Of a stretch of 64,000 nt of DNA, positions 34,391 to 44,344 are shown piece after piece. A program made the translations under genes and the position numbers. Position 1 is the first letter of the stretch; each line of letters begins with the position of its first letter. Origin of the DNA: Blasia pusilla (Eukaryota; Marchantiophyta; Marchantiopsida; Blasiales); NCBI GenBank assembly GCA_050084515.1, contig CM114271.1, positions 62,744,001-62,808,000 of the forward strand, in the 5' to 3' direction. The notes beneath the pieces were generated by a model, which worked only from the letters and a program-made list of their open reading frames with translations, made no database searches and had not been told where the DNA came from.

Positions 34391-35335
34391 GTGCAGGCAC
34401 GAAGGGCGATGGGAGAAGCAAGTGCGAAGACTCCTATTGTTGATGCTCAGGAGGGGCATGTGTCGAGCACGTTGTTGGGGGCGGCCACCGTTGTGTACCG
34501 CACTCCTTTATTTTCTGCTTCCGATGTTATGACGTTGGGGGGTACGCCCGCCGAGGCTTTTCGGCTGGCCGCTTCACTATGTGAGCACGGAGTTGGAGTT
34601 CCTGCATCACGTTCAGAGGTGATGGACCTGCCCTTGGAGCGGATGCTCGGGCCGTCCACGTCAGATTCATGGCACGCTGCGGCTGCTAGGATGGCGGAGA
34701 TGTCTGCTAGACCCGCGATAGAGCGTGCCATGGCTTCTCCTGGTGTTGTGTTGCTGGATAACCGAGGAGAGGTCTTCCAGTTGGTGAGTCCTGGAGGTAG
34801 AGCTTTTAGTCCGCAGCGCGTCTTGTTAGATTCAAGAGCGCAACCCTTGATGTTGGGGAAAGCGTCATTCAGAGGCTTGGGCTTGGCGAGAGCCCATGTG
34901 GAGTGTTGTCCATTTCGGATACAGACATCCTTGGGTGGAGCGAGTACCACATAGTATATCACCCGACAGGAGGTCGTGGTGAGGATTTGCCCGGGACATC
35001 CTACAGATGAGTCCGTGGTGCGCGCCAAGGCGATAGTGATCGATCGAGTCCTACGACGTCTTGGTTGGTGGAGCGATGTTATACCCGATGGGGTTTTCCT
35101 GGATTACCGGGAGGAGTCGAGTCCTCTGAGACCAGGATGGCAGTCAGGTGATGGGCGCCTTAGCTCATTACCCGTTCGATTCACAGGTGCAGTGATCGAG
35201 CAACGGCCAGGAGAGATGGCGACCTTAGCAGCATTTAGTAGTGCCATCACTTGGCCTAGTGATTTGATTGAGGGACATGTCCATGCAAAGGATACTCCTG
35301 TTTCGACATTTCTATGGAGAGGAGTGTTATGGTAG
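34391..35335 (+). pseudogene. Ty3/gypsy retropepsin, active-site glycine lost
   Basis: 34,391-34,951 leads into VLLDSRAQPLMLGKA, with the DS(G) active-site triplet at 34,829. The glycine is arginine here (GGA to AGA type change), which would abolish the usual aspartic protease site. After a stop and small frame change, 34,976-35,332 continues with VVRAKAIVIDRVLRRLGWWS, FLDYREESSPLRPGWQSGDG and LPVRF, the C-terminal strands of this retropepsin type. It lies between Gag and the methyltransferase and would process the polyprotein. Confidence 0.75.
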
Positions 35336-36651
35336 CTGCATCATTCCGTGGAGGAGAGGTGCCTTTGTGGGGCTCGGACCGAGAGCTTCAACGATTGGTA
35401 GATGAGCACGTCGGCATCACAGCGTGGAGCGAGGCGTTTGCACCAGAGCGTGATGGGTCTGAGGAACCCGAGGTAGCAGGGAGTGCTACGATGACACCCT
35501 TGGATACCACACCCATGGTGTGGTGTACCCCGAAGGAGGGTATTCGAGTGTTAGATCTCTTTGGAGGATTGGCACCGGGTTATTCTTGCTTTTGCGAGGA
35601 GGCGAGTGCGAAAGTCTGGCAGTACCTATATGTGGAGAGTGATGATGTTGCAGGCGCGTCTCACTCGACATGTGGCGCAATTACGCCTCGTTTTTCGACT
35701 TATTATGCTGCGTCCGCGATCTGGGGGTACGAGTTCCCTACCGAGGATATTTTGTTGTTGGGGCAGGACTTAGAGCGGTAGGGACCATTGATTTGGTCAT
35801 TGCGGTTGGCCATGTCATGGCCAATCGAGTCCGGACGAGGCAGCGGGTTGGTGACGACACTCGGTCGGTTGTTTTGGGAGATGTTGAGGGTCTTACGGCA
35901 GTTGCAAGAGTACCAGTCTCGTTCTCTAGCCTACATTCTGGAGAATGTGCCGATCTTAGGAGACTCCAGGTCACGGGTGGTGACGAGTGCTCATCAGGTG
36001 CGTGCCTGGATCGGCCCAGCAGTGTTCTTGGATGCAGCGAGTGTAGGTTCTAGAGCCCATCGCCCGCGTCTATGGTGGACCAACTTGGTGCCCCATGCGG
36101 TGTTATGGAGGGCGTATGCGAGAGTGGAGCGCCCCTCCCATTTGTTAGTGGATTCCATTATGGATCCAGGTCGTCGATCACAGGCAATGAGGCACGATGA
36201 TCGACCACCGTTGACTGTGGTCAACAGGGTAGGCAGCAGCGTACCTTGCCCACGTTGTGAGTTTTCCGCTTCCTATGCATACAAGGAGGCCGGTCTGGCT
36301 TATTTTGGGATGACCAGGTTCGGTGGTTGGTGGAGCCAACGCCGACGAGAGAGAGCGGCGATGGGATTTCCCAGGAGTGACGGCAGTACCATCAATGTCG
36401 AGGCATCACGACGCCATGTCTTGGGTCAGCGATGGACTGAATCGCTTGACATGGATCCTCGCTTGGGAGTGGTTGAGCGGCGTCGTATGAGATCGCGACA
36501 GATCACGGCGGTTGCGTTGGTGAGCCCCATGCCTACCGAGACGATGGAGGCAAAGTGGGTGGGGCGAGACCGAGGAGATCTCACGCACCAAGGAGATCGG
36601 AGAGACACCTTGGACTTCTTGGGATGTTTTTCAGTGCACGCAAGGAGATGA
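35314..36651 (+). pseudogene. DNMT3-like C5-cytosine DNA methyltransferase carried by the retrotransposon, frameshifted
   Basis: Motifs appear in linear order. Motif I is VLDLFGGLAPG (35,548); an acidic YVESDD follows near 35,630. Motif IV IDLVIA starts at 35,787, with the catalytic Pro-Cys codons at 35,810-35,815 in a different frame after a one-base loss. Then RLFWEMLRVLRQLQ, motif VI ENVP (35,941), motif VIII HRPRLWWTNL (~36,060), motif IX-like ERAAMGFP (36,364) and motif X-like HVLGQRWTESL. The run FLDAASVGSRAHRPRLWWTN fits DNMT3/DRM enzymes best. The order is not permuted, so it is DNMT3-like and not DRM. The domain would transfer methyl from AdoMet to cytosine C5. At least three frameshifts inactivate it. 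It sits between protease and RT, where cellular gypsy elements have nothing. Confidence 0.82.
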
Positions 36652-36799
36652 TAGCCACAACATCGGCGTGGTTTCGGGCACTACACGTGGAGGAGATCAG
36701 AGTTTGCAGTTGGCTGCAGGAGAGCGGCCGAGTGTTGTTGTTCGAGACGGGGTTGCACCATAGCAACCACCGATACCCGCGCCAGAGAGTCCTACCGTA

Positions 36800-38210
36800 G
36801 TCACGATGGAGACTTGGGAGCCAGATATGGGCCCTAAGTTGACAGGAGGAGAGCGGCGCCGAATACATTAGTTCCTCAGGAGTTATAGGAGCTGCTTTGC
36901 ATTTAGCATGGAGGATTTGGGTACGCTCAAGGGACCGGGGATCCGCATTGAGTTGTCGAGTGATATGCCGATCTTCCGACGACCCTCAGTCTGATGATAT
37001 GGAGAGGGCTCGATTGAGTAGGAGCGAGGATTTGGTCGGAGCAGGACTAGTGGAGATGTCGCATGGGGAGTATGCATCTGCCACTATCATGCCCGCCAAG
37101 AAGGATGTGCATGGCAACCGACGGATAGCGGATGTGTGGGGATTACCGACCTATCAATCGTGACAAAGTCGATAGGTATGCCATGCCCACCCTCGAGAGA
37201 TCTTTGATGCGATTGGTCACGCAAAGGTCTTGATTCATTGATTTATGAGCCGGATACCATCAGCTCCCTATCAAATTGGAGGACAGGCAGAAGACGGAAT
37301 TTTGGGGCATCGATCCTCACGGGAAGGATTGTTTGTATCAGTGGCGGTTCTTACCATTTGGGTTAAAGAACGCCCCCGCTGAGTTTCAGAGGGTCATGGA
37401 TAGGATCTTGGCTGGTCTGGATTTTGCTAGGTGTTATATTGATGACATCGTAGTCTTTAGCGCCACGGTTGAGGAGCATGAGCAACATCTAGAGGAGGTG
37501 TTTCGACGATTGCAATTACATGGGCTGAAGCTACATCCAAGCAAGTGCAAGTTCTTCTACAACGAGATTGAGTACTTGGGTCATACGATATACCCAAGGG
37601 GCCTTGGTGTTCAGCAGACGAAGGTAGAGGCTATCTCACGCATTCCACGCCCTACAAATGTGAGCCGTGTTCGCGCATTCATGGGATTGGCGAACTTCTA
37701 TCGGCGATACGTCAAGGGATTGATTCGATTATGGTTACTGACCTTGTCGACCAAGGTGGATCACGAGTGGCACTGGGGGGATGAGCAGGAGCGAGCATTT
37801 CAGTTGCTCAAGGACAGGTTGACGTCCGCACCCATCTTGAGGAGACCAATCAAGGGACATCCTTTCCAGTTGCACACAAATTGGAGCATGTTGGGGTTTG
37901 GAGCGGTGCTCACCGAGCATGATGATGAGGGTAGAGAGTTTGTGGTGGCTTACGCTAGCCTCTCGAACAACGCTGCAGAGGCAAAGTACACCTCATATGA
38001 GGGTGAGTGCTTGGCTGCAGTATGGGCTGTCGCGCATTTCAGGTGTTACTTATTCGGCAACCCCTTTACCATCATCACTGATCATCAACCACTGAAGTGG
38101 TTGATGGAGTCCGACAAGCTTTTCAGGTGGTACATAGACCTGGGACGCTCAACCAGGATGTAGATGGGTTGAGTCGTAACCCATGCCCGAGTCAGCAAGA
38201 TGCGACTGGA
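36800..38210 (+). pseudogene. Ty3/gypsy reverse transcriptase and RNase H, broken
   Basis: N-terminal RT motifs before 37,250 are present in scattered frames (FRSYRSCFAFSMEDLGTL-like, DYRPINRDKVDRYAMPTLE). The open frame 37,276-38,160 carries FWGIDPHGKDCLYQWRFLPF, NAPAEFQRVMDRIL and the catalytic YIDD at 37,435. Further on come LGHTIYPRGLGVQQTKVEAI and FMGLANFYRRYVKGL (connection). RNase H follows with FQLHTNWSMLGFGAVLTEHD; the first catalytic Asp is Asn here (37,879). YEGECLAAVWAVAHFRCYLF and TDHQPLKWL complete the domain. A deletion after ESDKL joins it to the end of the linker, and the frame is lost. Confidence 0.9.
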
Positions 38211-38251
38211 GCTTGATGGCATGGAGAGAGTGATGAGGAGTCGGTGCCAGG

Positions 38252-39430
38252 ATGGCACGCGTCAGCCTATTTAGGCATGTTGGCTATGGAGAGCGATCGT
38301 GGAGACCGATGGCGAGGTCTAGTGGAGAGTCCTTGGATCCCGAGGCCAGTGAGGACACGACAAGTGGCCGAGATATTCATGATGATGGAATAGTCTTGGA
38401 GTACCTTCGTATTGGCAGTGTTGCAAGCACCATGGATGCTAGAGAGCGGGATTGGATCCTACAGCGGGCCAGACGGTTCCGTTGGGAGGGGACACATGTT
38501 TTGAGGGTTTGGGAGGATGGCAGAGTACGCGTAGTGCCGCATCCTTTGCAGAGAGCACGACTAGTGCAGCATGCCCACGAGGAGTTGGGTCACTTTGGGG
38601 TGAAGAGGACGTACAGCTTGCTCCAGATTCAGTATTGGTGGCGAGGCATGCAGATTGACGTTCAGCAGTTTGTGGTGTGTGATCGGGTCCGAGCATCGTT
38701 CAATGCTCCGACTCCACAGTTGCATCCATTACCGATCATGGGCTTAGGGTATAGATGGAGTTTGGATTTTGCAGGACCTTTGCCCTTGACGGAGCGTCAC
38801 AATCGTTATGTGTTGGTGATGGTCGAGCAATTCTCAAAGTGGATCGAGTTGGTTGCATTGCCTGACAAAGCGAGTGAGGGAGTAGCTTATGCCTTCCTTG
38901 ACAGAGTGCTGAGTCATTATGGCGCACCGGCTGAGGTGTTGACAGACCAGGGTACCGAAGTTTATTTGTGAGTTCTCGACCTTGTGTGATCAGGCGATTG
39001 ACCACCGCGACGACGACGCGAGATCATCCCGAGGCGGATGGATTAGCGGAGAGAGTTGTGCGACAGTGAAGAGGGTTTACGCAAGTATGGCTTGCAGAGA
39101 GGTCACCTAGGAGATTGGGACCTCCGTTGCCATGGTTGGCGATGGGATACTGATTCAAGCGGGCATCCTAGCGTCTTTTTCACCGTACTTGCTACTTTAT
39201 GGCCGAGAGCCAGATTTACCTGCGGCCATTCGTCAAGATGCTGGTGAGGTGCTAAACCTTGATGACCCAGATATATGGGTGCGAGCATGTTCTCAGAGGG
39301 CTGAGTTATTCCGAAGAGTGATGCCCATGGCGTTCGAGAACTTGGCAATTGCACAGCATCGGGATACTTTGAGGTATGCGACTATTCGGGGTGGTGGTTA
39401 TCGACCAACTATCCGGAGGTTTCATTAGGG
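38252..39430 (+). pseudogene. Ty3/gypsy integrase, broken
   Basis: 38,252-38,968 encodes the zinc-binding N-terminus (HEELGHFGVKRTYSLLQ, YWWRGMQIDVQQFVVCDRV, with the last cysteine lost). The catalytic core follows with WSLDFAGPLPLTERHNRYVL and LTDQGTEV, holding two of the three D,D,E residues. The third sits near 39,030 in DHPEADGLAERV after a frameshift. 39,132-39,420 continues with SFSPYLLLYGREPDLPA and ENLAIAQHRDTLRYA. Enzymes of this type insert the cDNA into the host genome. Stops and frame changes inactivate this copy. Confidence 0.85.
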
Positions 39431-39443
39431 AGATTATGTCTTC

Positions 39444-39794
39444 TTGCAGAAAACGGCACCGACGACGTTGGATTTGACTGCAGGGCGCACTATCGTGAGA
39501 GTGTGTGACATTTTTCCATTGGGTGTTCTCTTGCTAGAGGGACGCGATGGTATGGTATGGAAGGACATTGTGCGTAATTGTGCACCACGTCACCTTCCTA
39601 ACATTGATGGTACAGTAGATCCGAGCTTAGCAGTAGTTTTTGCAGGCTTGTGTTGTATGTTTTGTGGTTCTGCCCGTGGTGCGGCCACGATGCTAGTTTG
39701 TGATGGGTGTTCGAGAGGATGGCATATGGCATGTTTGACGCCACCTCTCACTAGGGTTCCTCAGGGACAATGGATGTGTCCCAGATGTACATAG
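39444..39794 (+). pseudogene. Integrase tail with C-terminal PHD finger
   Basis: The frame opens with a GPY/F-like module (DYVFLQKTAP just upstream, RTIVRVCDIFPLGVLLLEGR), then NCAPRHLPNIDGTVDPSL. It ends in a complete PHD finger: C71, C74, C86, C89, H94, C97, C112 and C115, with the signature MLVCDGCSRGWHMACL and QWMCPRC. PHD fingers bind histone H3 tails, so this may guide integration to marked chromatin, where other gypsy lineages use a chromodomain. All eight zinc ligands are intact, and the ORF itself is unbroken and ends at a stop just after the finger, so this is the best-preserved part of the element. Confidence 0.82.
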
Positions 39795-39961
39795 AGAAGG
39801 TAGTTCTACATTCCGACTTGTGTCTGTGACATGGATGACAAGGAGGCGACTAACAATGGGGCCACATGAGCACCCCGCCTTCTTGCTCTTAGCGTCTGAG
39901 AGATGTATGTCATGGTAGGTAGGGATAGATGGCTATATGGAGTTAGAGGGACCTAACCACC

Positions 39962-39975
39962 AACTAGGGGGGAGA
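39962..39975 (+). promoter_or_regulatory. Polypurine tract candidate
   Basis: AACTAGGGGGGAGAT precedes a TGGAGATATTTTGG block. The same arrangement (CAAGGGGGCGAT on the minus strand) occurs in the second copy near 48,610. This is the most purine-rich site at the 3' end of the internal region. Confidence 0.5.
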
Positions 39976-40102
39976 TTGGAGATATTTTGGTACTTCTTGT
40001 CTCGTTGTTTGGATGCCATGAGTTAGCATGGGATCATGCGTGTTTGTGTGTGTGTTCGGTGACAACGATGTATGTTGTGTAGCGATATGCATGCGCACGA
40101 CA
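39976..40102 (+). repeat. Extra copy of the LTR tail before the 3' LTR
   Basis: TGGAGATATTTTGGTACTTC to GCGCACGACA repeats the last ~125 bp of the LTR (40,620-40,746). It is followed by two bases (AC) and then by the 3' LTR start. The second copy has the same layout (48,481-48,607), so it is an inherited feature of the element. Confidence 0.8.
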
Positions 40103-40104
40103 AC

Positions 40105-40746
40105 TATCACGTCTTTTAGGATAGATCGTTGAGATCTAATAGAGTGTCTTCCTGAGTAGTGGAGGACACGCTTAGTAGGTCGCGGATGACCTGCTGAGAC
40201 CCCAGGAAACCTGAGAGAGCAAGTTTCCCCTTCGTTTCGGCTCATTTGGAGCCATATTGAGGAACTTACTATTTTAGGTAAGTACCATTTTGAGTATATG
40301 ATCGACTTACTATTTTTGGTAAGTGGCCCTTGACCTCCTACATCAGGTCAAGAGCCAAGGAGGTGACTTGGGAGAATAGGTTACAATGGAGAGAGCTTGG
40401 GAGAGGGGAGGGGTATACCTCAAGGAGAGAGAGCTTGAGAGCTCATTCTCTCTTTGTTGAACCTCTTGGCATGAGGCGGCGGAGCTATGGTCCCTTGCCT
40501 TGTGAGTGTAATCCGAACCTCTCATTAGGAGAGTGGGTTTGGTTTGACATGAGAGAGAGTGCACACCTTTGAGAGCTATGGTGTGAGATGGTGTAGAGAG
40601 AGATTGGATTTTACTTTAATTGGAGATATTTTGGTACTTCTTGTCTCGTTGTTTGGATGCCATGAGTAAGCATGGGATCATGCGTGTTTGTGTGTGTGTT
40701 CGGTGACAGCGATGTATGCTGTGTAGCGATGTGTATGCGCATGACA
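40105..40746 (+). repeat. 3' LTR of the methyltransferase Ty3/gypsy element
   Basis: 642 bp, starting TATCACGTCTTTTAGG (first G mutated to A) and ending GCGCATGACA, followed by the AATT target duplication. It matches the solo LTR at 2,098-2,750 over its length. Confidence 0.87.
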
Positions 40747-40750
40747 AATT

Positions 40751-42500
40751 ACATCCAGTGAAAAATGTTAATAATAAATCCCATCAAGCTACGATTTTTC
40801 TACTTGCATACAAACTATGATGTGATAATTGCACGCCGCAAAATACCATTCAAATTATCTTGCAATAATATTTTAATATTATTCAAACATATTATGAACG
40901 TACATGAAGCAACTTGCCTACAATTGTCTCCTATGATCACTTCCTGCATCCTTGTCTTGGAGACAACTAAGGCATCACTTACTGAAGGTTTTAAGAGTAT
41001 CCATCATGCGTAATCGAGGAATTTTTGCCAAATTGAGCAGATCCACTTCCAAGTAAATATGTGCTCACTAAAGGTGTGATAGGTATTTCCTCAGTTAGTT
41101 CTTCGGGGCTCCACAATTTTGTTGTATTCTTCACTAGGCCGATTTCCCAAAAGAATTGCAAGTTGGCTATGTAAAACATTGCGAGTTGAACTTGCACTAC
41201 CCTTGCCTTCATCCAAGTCCGAGGGAACTCAAAACTAGAATCCCTTTCCATTTCGACACTACCCATATTCCTTCCTTCTTTTTCAACATTGTAGATCCAA
41301 TTCCAATGTTATACGGAATGCATGCATAACCTTCCCTAATTCACTCCCCCTCAAGTTCTAGCTTTCCCACCACTTTAAGACGTACCACGACTATGCAAGT
41401 GAGAGTAATCACAACACGGAATGACTGTGGTGCCATTCTACTACTAGAACTGAACAGACCAATCGGATGGCGCATCTACACGTTCTTGGTGATATCAGGT
41501 TAAGGGGGGCCAACCACACAAAGAAAGTGAGGAGGTGGCGCTGTACGGATGCTTCCTCTTGAAGCGGCCCTTAAGCAACTTCCTATTGTCTATAACTTAG
41601 CGTGCCAGTTGTAGCCAAACTTCTTAAGTTCTTTCACACGAAGAGACGGCGAGTTTTCCGTTGTTCATTTGAGAATTTCTTGATTAATTAACACCACGAT
41701 GAGTCCAGATTTGCGTGCGTTGTACACTTAGAGGCCAAACTCCTGTGCAATTAGTACTTGGGATTCTAAGTGAACAGTGGGTACGCTAGGATCCTAACAG
41801 CTGATCTCCATCACCATCGAATGACATCCCTACCTCATCCTCGGTACGTACGATGTATCTCCGTCACTTGTGTGGGTCAAAAATTAGACACTCAAGACGA
41901 AAAACCTGAGTTGTACTTTTTCACTAAGATTTTACGGCTGTGGTCATCCTTAATATGGATACCGTATTACCAAACAGTGTATTATCGTGTCGCGAAATTC
42001 TAGCGTTCTTGTGCAAGCGCAACTATACATAGCAGCCACAACGGCTCGCACGTTCTCCCAAAACATTTGTCTACGCCAGAGGATCTGTTGACCTCCTAGA
42101 AAAAACAATGTTGCCCATAGCAAATTCCATAGAGTTACTGGATGTAACTAACTTTGGTTTCACTATATGTATGGCACACGAGTACACGAACTACACGCTA
42201 GATTCGTCTTACAGTGGGACCAACAGATAACTCGGAAGATGATTAACTGGGGAAATAAATTGCGTCAACCAGACAATCCAGCTATTGATATGGCACTTTG
42301 CGATTCGCGAAGGCACTTTGAATGAAGGCAGCGATTTTGGGCGGGGACGGCGGGAGGCATGGACGGGGACGGCGGGAGGAAGGACGGAGGGCGTAGGGGA
42401 CGAAAAGAGACGTGCTACATGTCGAAACGGAGAGCGTGACAAGAGCTTCGTTTTGATCCGGACCTTGCTGCATGGCGTGAAGTATTTTTATTTTTATTCA
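40751..42500. other. Spacer without recognised features
   Basis: No gene or mobile element is recognised. 41,300-42,250 has a more balanced base composition than the AT-rich flanks but no protein-like frame. A short direct duplication (CGGGGACGGCGGGAGG, twice) lies at about 42,345-42,385. Confidence 0.4.
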
Positions 42501-42995
42501 TCTTTTTTAGAATTCGGTTCATATTAGGGTTCCAAATGTGAATATTAGGGCTTAGCTTATTGTCATTTGGAGAAATTTCCCAAGGTAACGTCCTCTATTC
42601 ACCCACCCTTCCCCTCCTTTCCCAAGTCCTTTCTTGTTTGTCGTATTTGTCGTATGTGCTTCTCATTTTGGTTCGATTCACGTTTGTATTTGTTACCCCT
42701 CCCGTACATACACTTTTCTTCTCATCTATTTTATCTCGAAGGGCCCATGATCTTTTCACACTCTTAGCAACTCTACGTATTCATGAGTTTATTTTTGGGA
42801 GGGGGTTGGGACTAGAAGTCCTAGGTGATGTCGGTAGGTGAGAGTTTATGTTAGAGGGAGCATTACCGTGGACGGGAAGAGAGTGGTTTGCCAGGACCGC
42901 TCGTTCGAATGGGGATGATAGGACTGTTATTGACGGGGGATTGTCGCACGATTTTATTGGAGGGGGCCATGTCCTCTTCTTGGTGAGTTGCATCC

Positions 42996-44344
42996 ATGCC
43001 TCGACCCGCATCGGCTCCCCGTGTGGGGACCCGTGGGTCGTCTAGTCGGGATACTAAATGCCCATGTTGTCCCGAATTCTTCACTCGTTCAGGAATTCGG
43101 AACCACTTAGCGGCTAAACATCCTGACTTTGATAGATTTGGATGGGTGGTCCCTCCCTGCCGACCATGGATGCTCTCCGGTGCTTCCCGCATCATCGCCC
43201 CCCCGAGGCATGGGAGTGGTTGAGGTCCCACCAGTGGCATTATAGGTCTCTTCGAGACCCGTTTTCCCCTGCCCGAGGTTGTTTCATAGGATCCCCATGC
43301 TATTCGGGACGACCTCCGCCACGCATTCCTCCTTCCCTCACTAGGATCGCCCTTGATCCTATGGATGAGCTCTCTTGGTACCTACTACTTCTCCTTCCAC
43401 GATGGTGTCTTCGTTACACTCGGGGAGGGAAGGCCGGTCATAGAGAGGTTATAGCACGTCTGAGACGCTTTCGAGGAGGTGATTGGGAGTCTCTGCAGAG
43501 TGAGTTTGTGGCATTCGCCAGAGGTAGTAGTTCACCTGGTTTCCCGGCGGACGATCTTGGAGCAGCCAGGTTGCGACGATGTAGGACATTGGGCGAGCCT
43601 GTGAGTACTCGCGAGCCGCCACGTGCTCTTCGCCCGATGGACATGGCTCCTTCTTCAGCTGTTACCATCGATGCCCTCCGGAGGCTACATCCTCGTCCAT
43701 CGGTTGACATTCCAGCTTTTGCACGTGACTTCCACCCTGACACGGCTATATGCCTTGACCCGTCCCTCTTTGCACGGGCACTCGGACGTTCTCCGAGGAT
43801 TGCGGCCGGAGGTTTGTCTGGTATGATGTACGAACACCTTCGTGATTGCTTTCCTTCCGAGGACACCGCTAGCGGCTTCTCCGAGTTGCTCGAGGTTGCC
43901 TCTCACCTAGCTCAGGGGAGAGTGCCAACAACAGTGGCCCAAGTATTAGGGGCGGGGCGACTTTTGGCGTTGTCAAAGGAGGGTGGTGGTATCCGTCCGA
44001 TTGCCATAGGAGATCTGGTTGTCCCTGCATTCGAGCACTTTTCAGCACAGTTGGCACGTGTAGGCCTGGCGGTGAAGGTGGGGAAGTGCAAGGCTTGGTC
44101 TCCATCAGGCCTACGTGATGATCTACATTTACCCGACGGCTTCTTGCGACCTGTCGGAGGGCTTCGAGTCTTGGGAGTACCGCTCGGGAGCCAGGACTTT
44201 GTATCGACTTTCGTGGCAGCGGCTCTTACCGAGGATCTTCTCCACGTTGATGATCTTACGAGGATTGGTGACCCTCAAGTCGCCTTCGGCATTCTCTCTT
44301 CTTGTTTTGCTCGTAGACCTGGTTACCTCACTAGAACTGTCTAG
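42996..44344 (+). pseudogene. Non-LTR ORF: zinc finger and RT N-terminal part, RT core deleted
   Basis: 42,996-43,223 carries a C2H2 finger (CPCCPEFFTRSGIRNHLAAK then H), typical of DNA-binding fingers at the N-terminus of R2-type proteins. After a frame change, 43,142-44,344 has EFVAFARGSSSPGF, LDPSLFARALGRSPRIAAGG and MMYEHLRDCF, then LLALSKEGGGIRPIAIGD (RT block 2). The next residues, LARVGLAVKVGKCKAW, normally lie after the YADD block. The segment with the catalytic aspartates has therefore been cut out between about 44,010 and 44,035, leaving an in-frame join. Confidence 0.75.

Larger units (their letters stand above)
30450..40746 (+). mobile_element. Ty3/gypsy retrotransposon encoding a C5 DNA methyltransferase and a PHD finger
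   Basis: 10,297 bp, bounded by the duplication AATT (30,446-30,449 and 40,747-40,750). The order is 5' LTR, leader, Gag with zinc knuckles, retropepsin, DNMT3-like methyltransferase, reverse transcriptase, RNase H, integrase, a GPY/F-like tail, a PHD finger and 3' LTR. RT before integrase defines Ty3/gypsy. The 5' and 3' LTR bodies differ at roughly 15-20 positions in ~510 bp by eye. Frameshifts, stops and a deletion after RNase H make this copy non-autonomous. Two further copies (28.6-30.3 kb and 47.8-54.1 kb) and a solo LTR (2.1 kb) show the family has been active in this genome. Confidence 0.9.

Noticed and set aside
35314-36651. Assignment of the retrotransposon methyltransferase to the plant DRM class
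   Set aside because: DRM enzymes have permuted motifs (VI-X before I-V). Here motif I comes first, so the DNMT3-like call is preferred.
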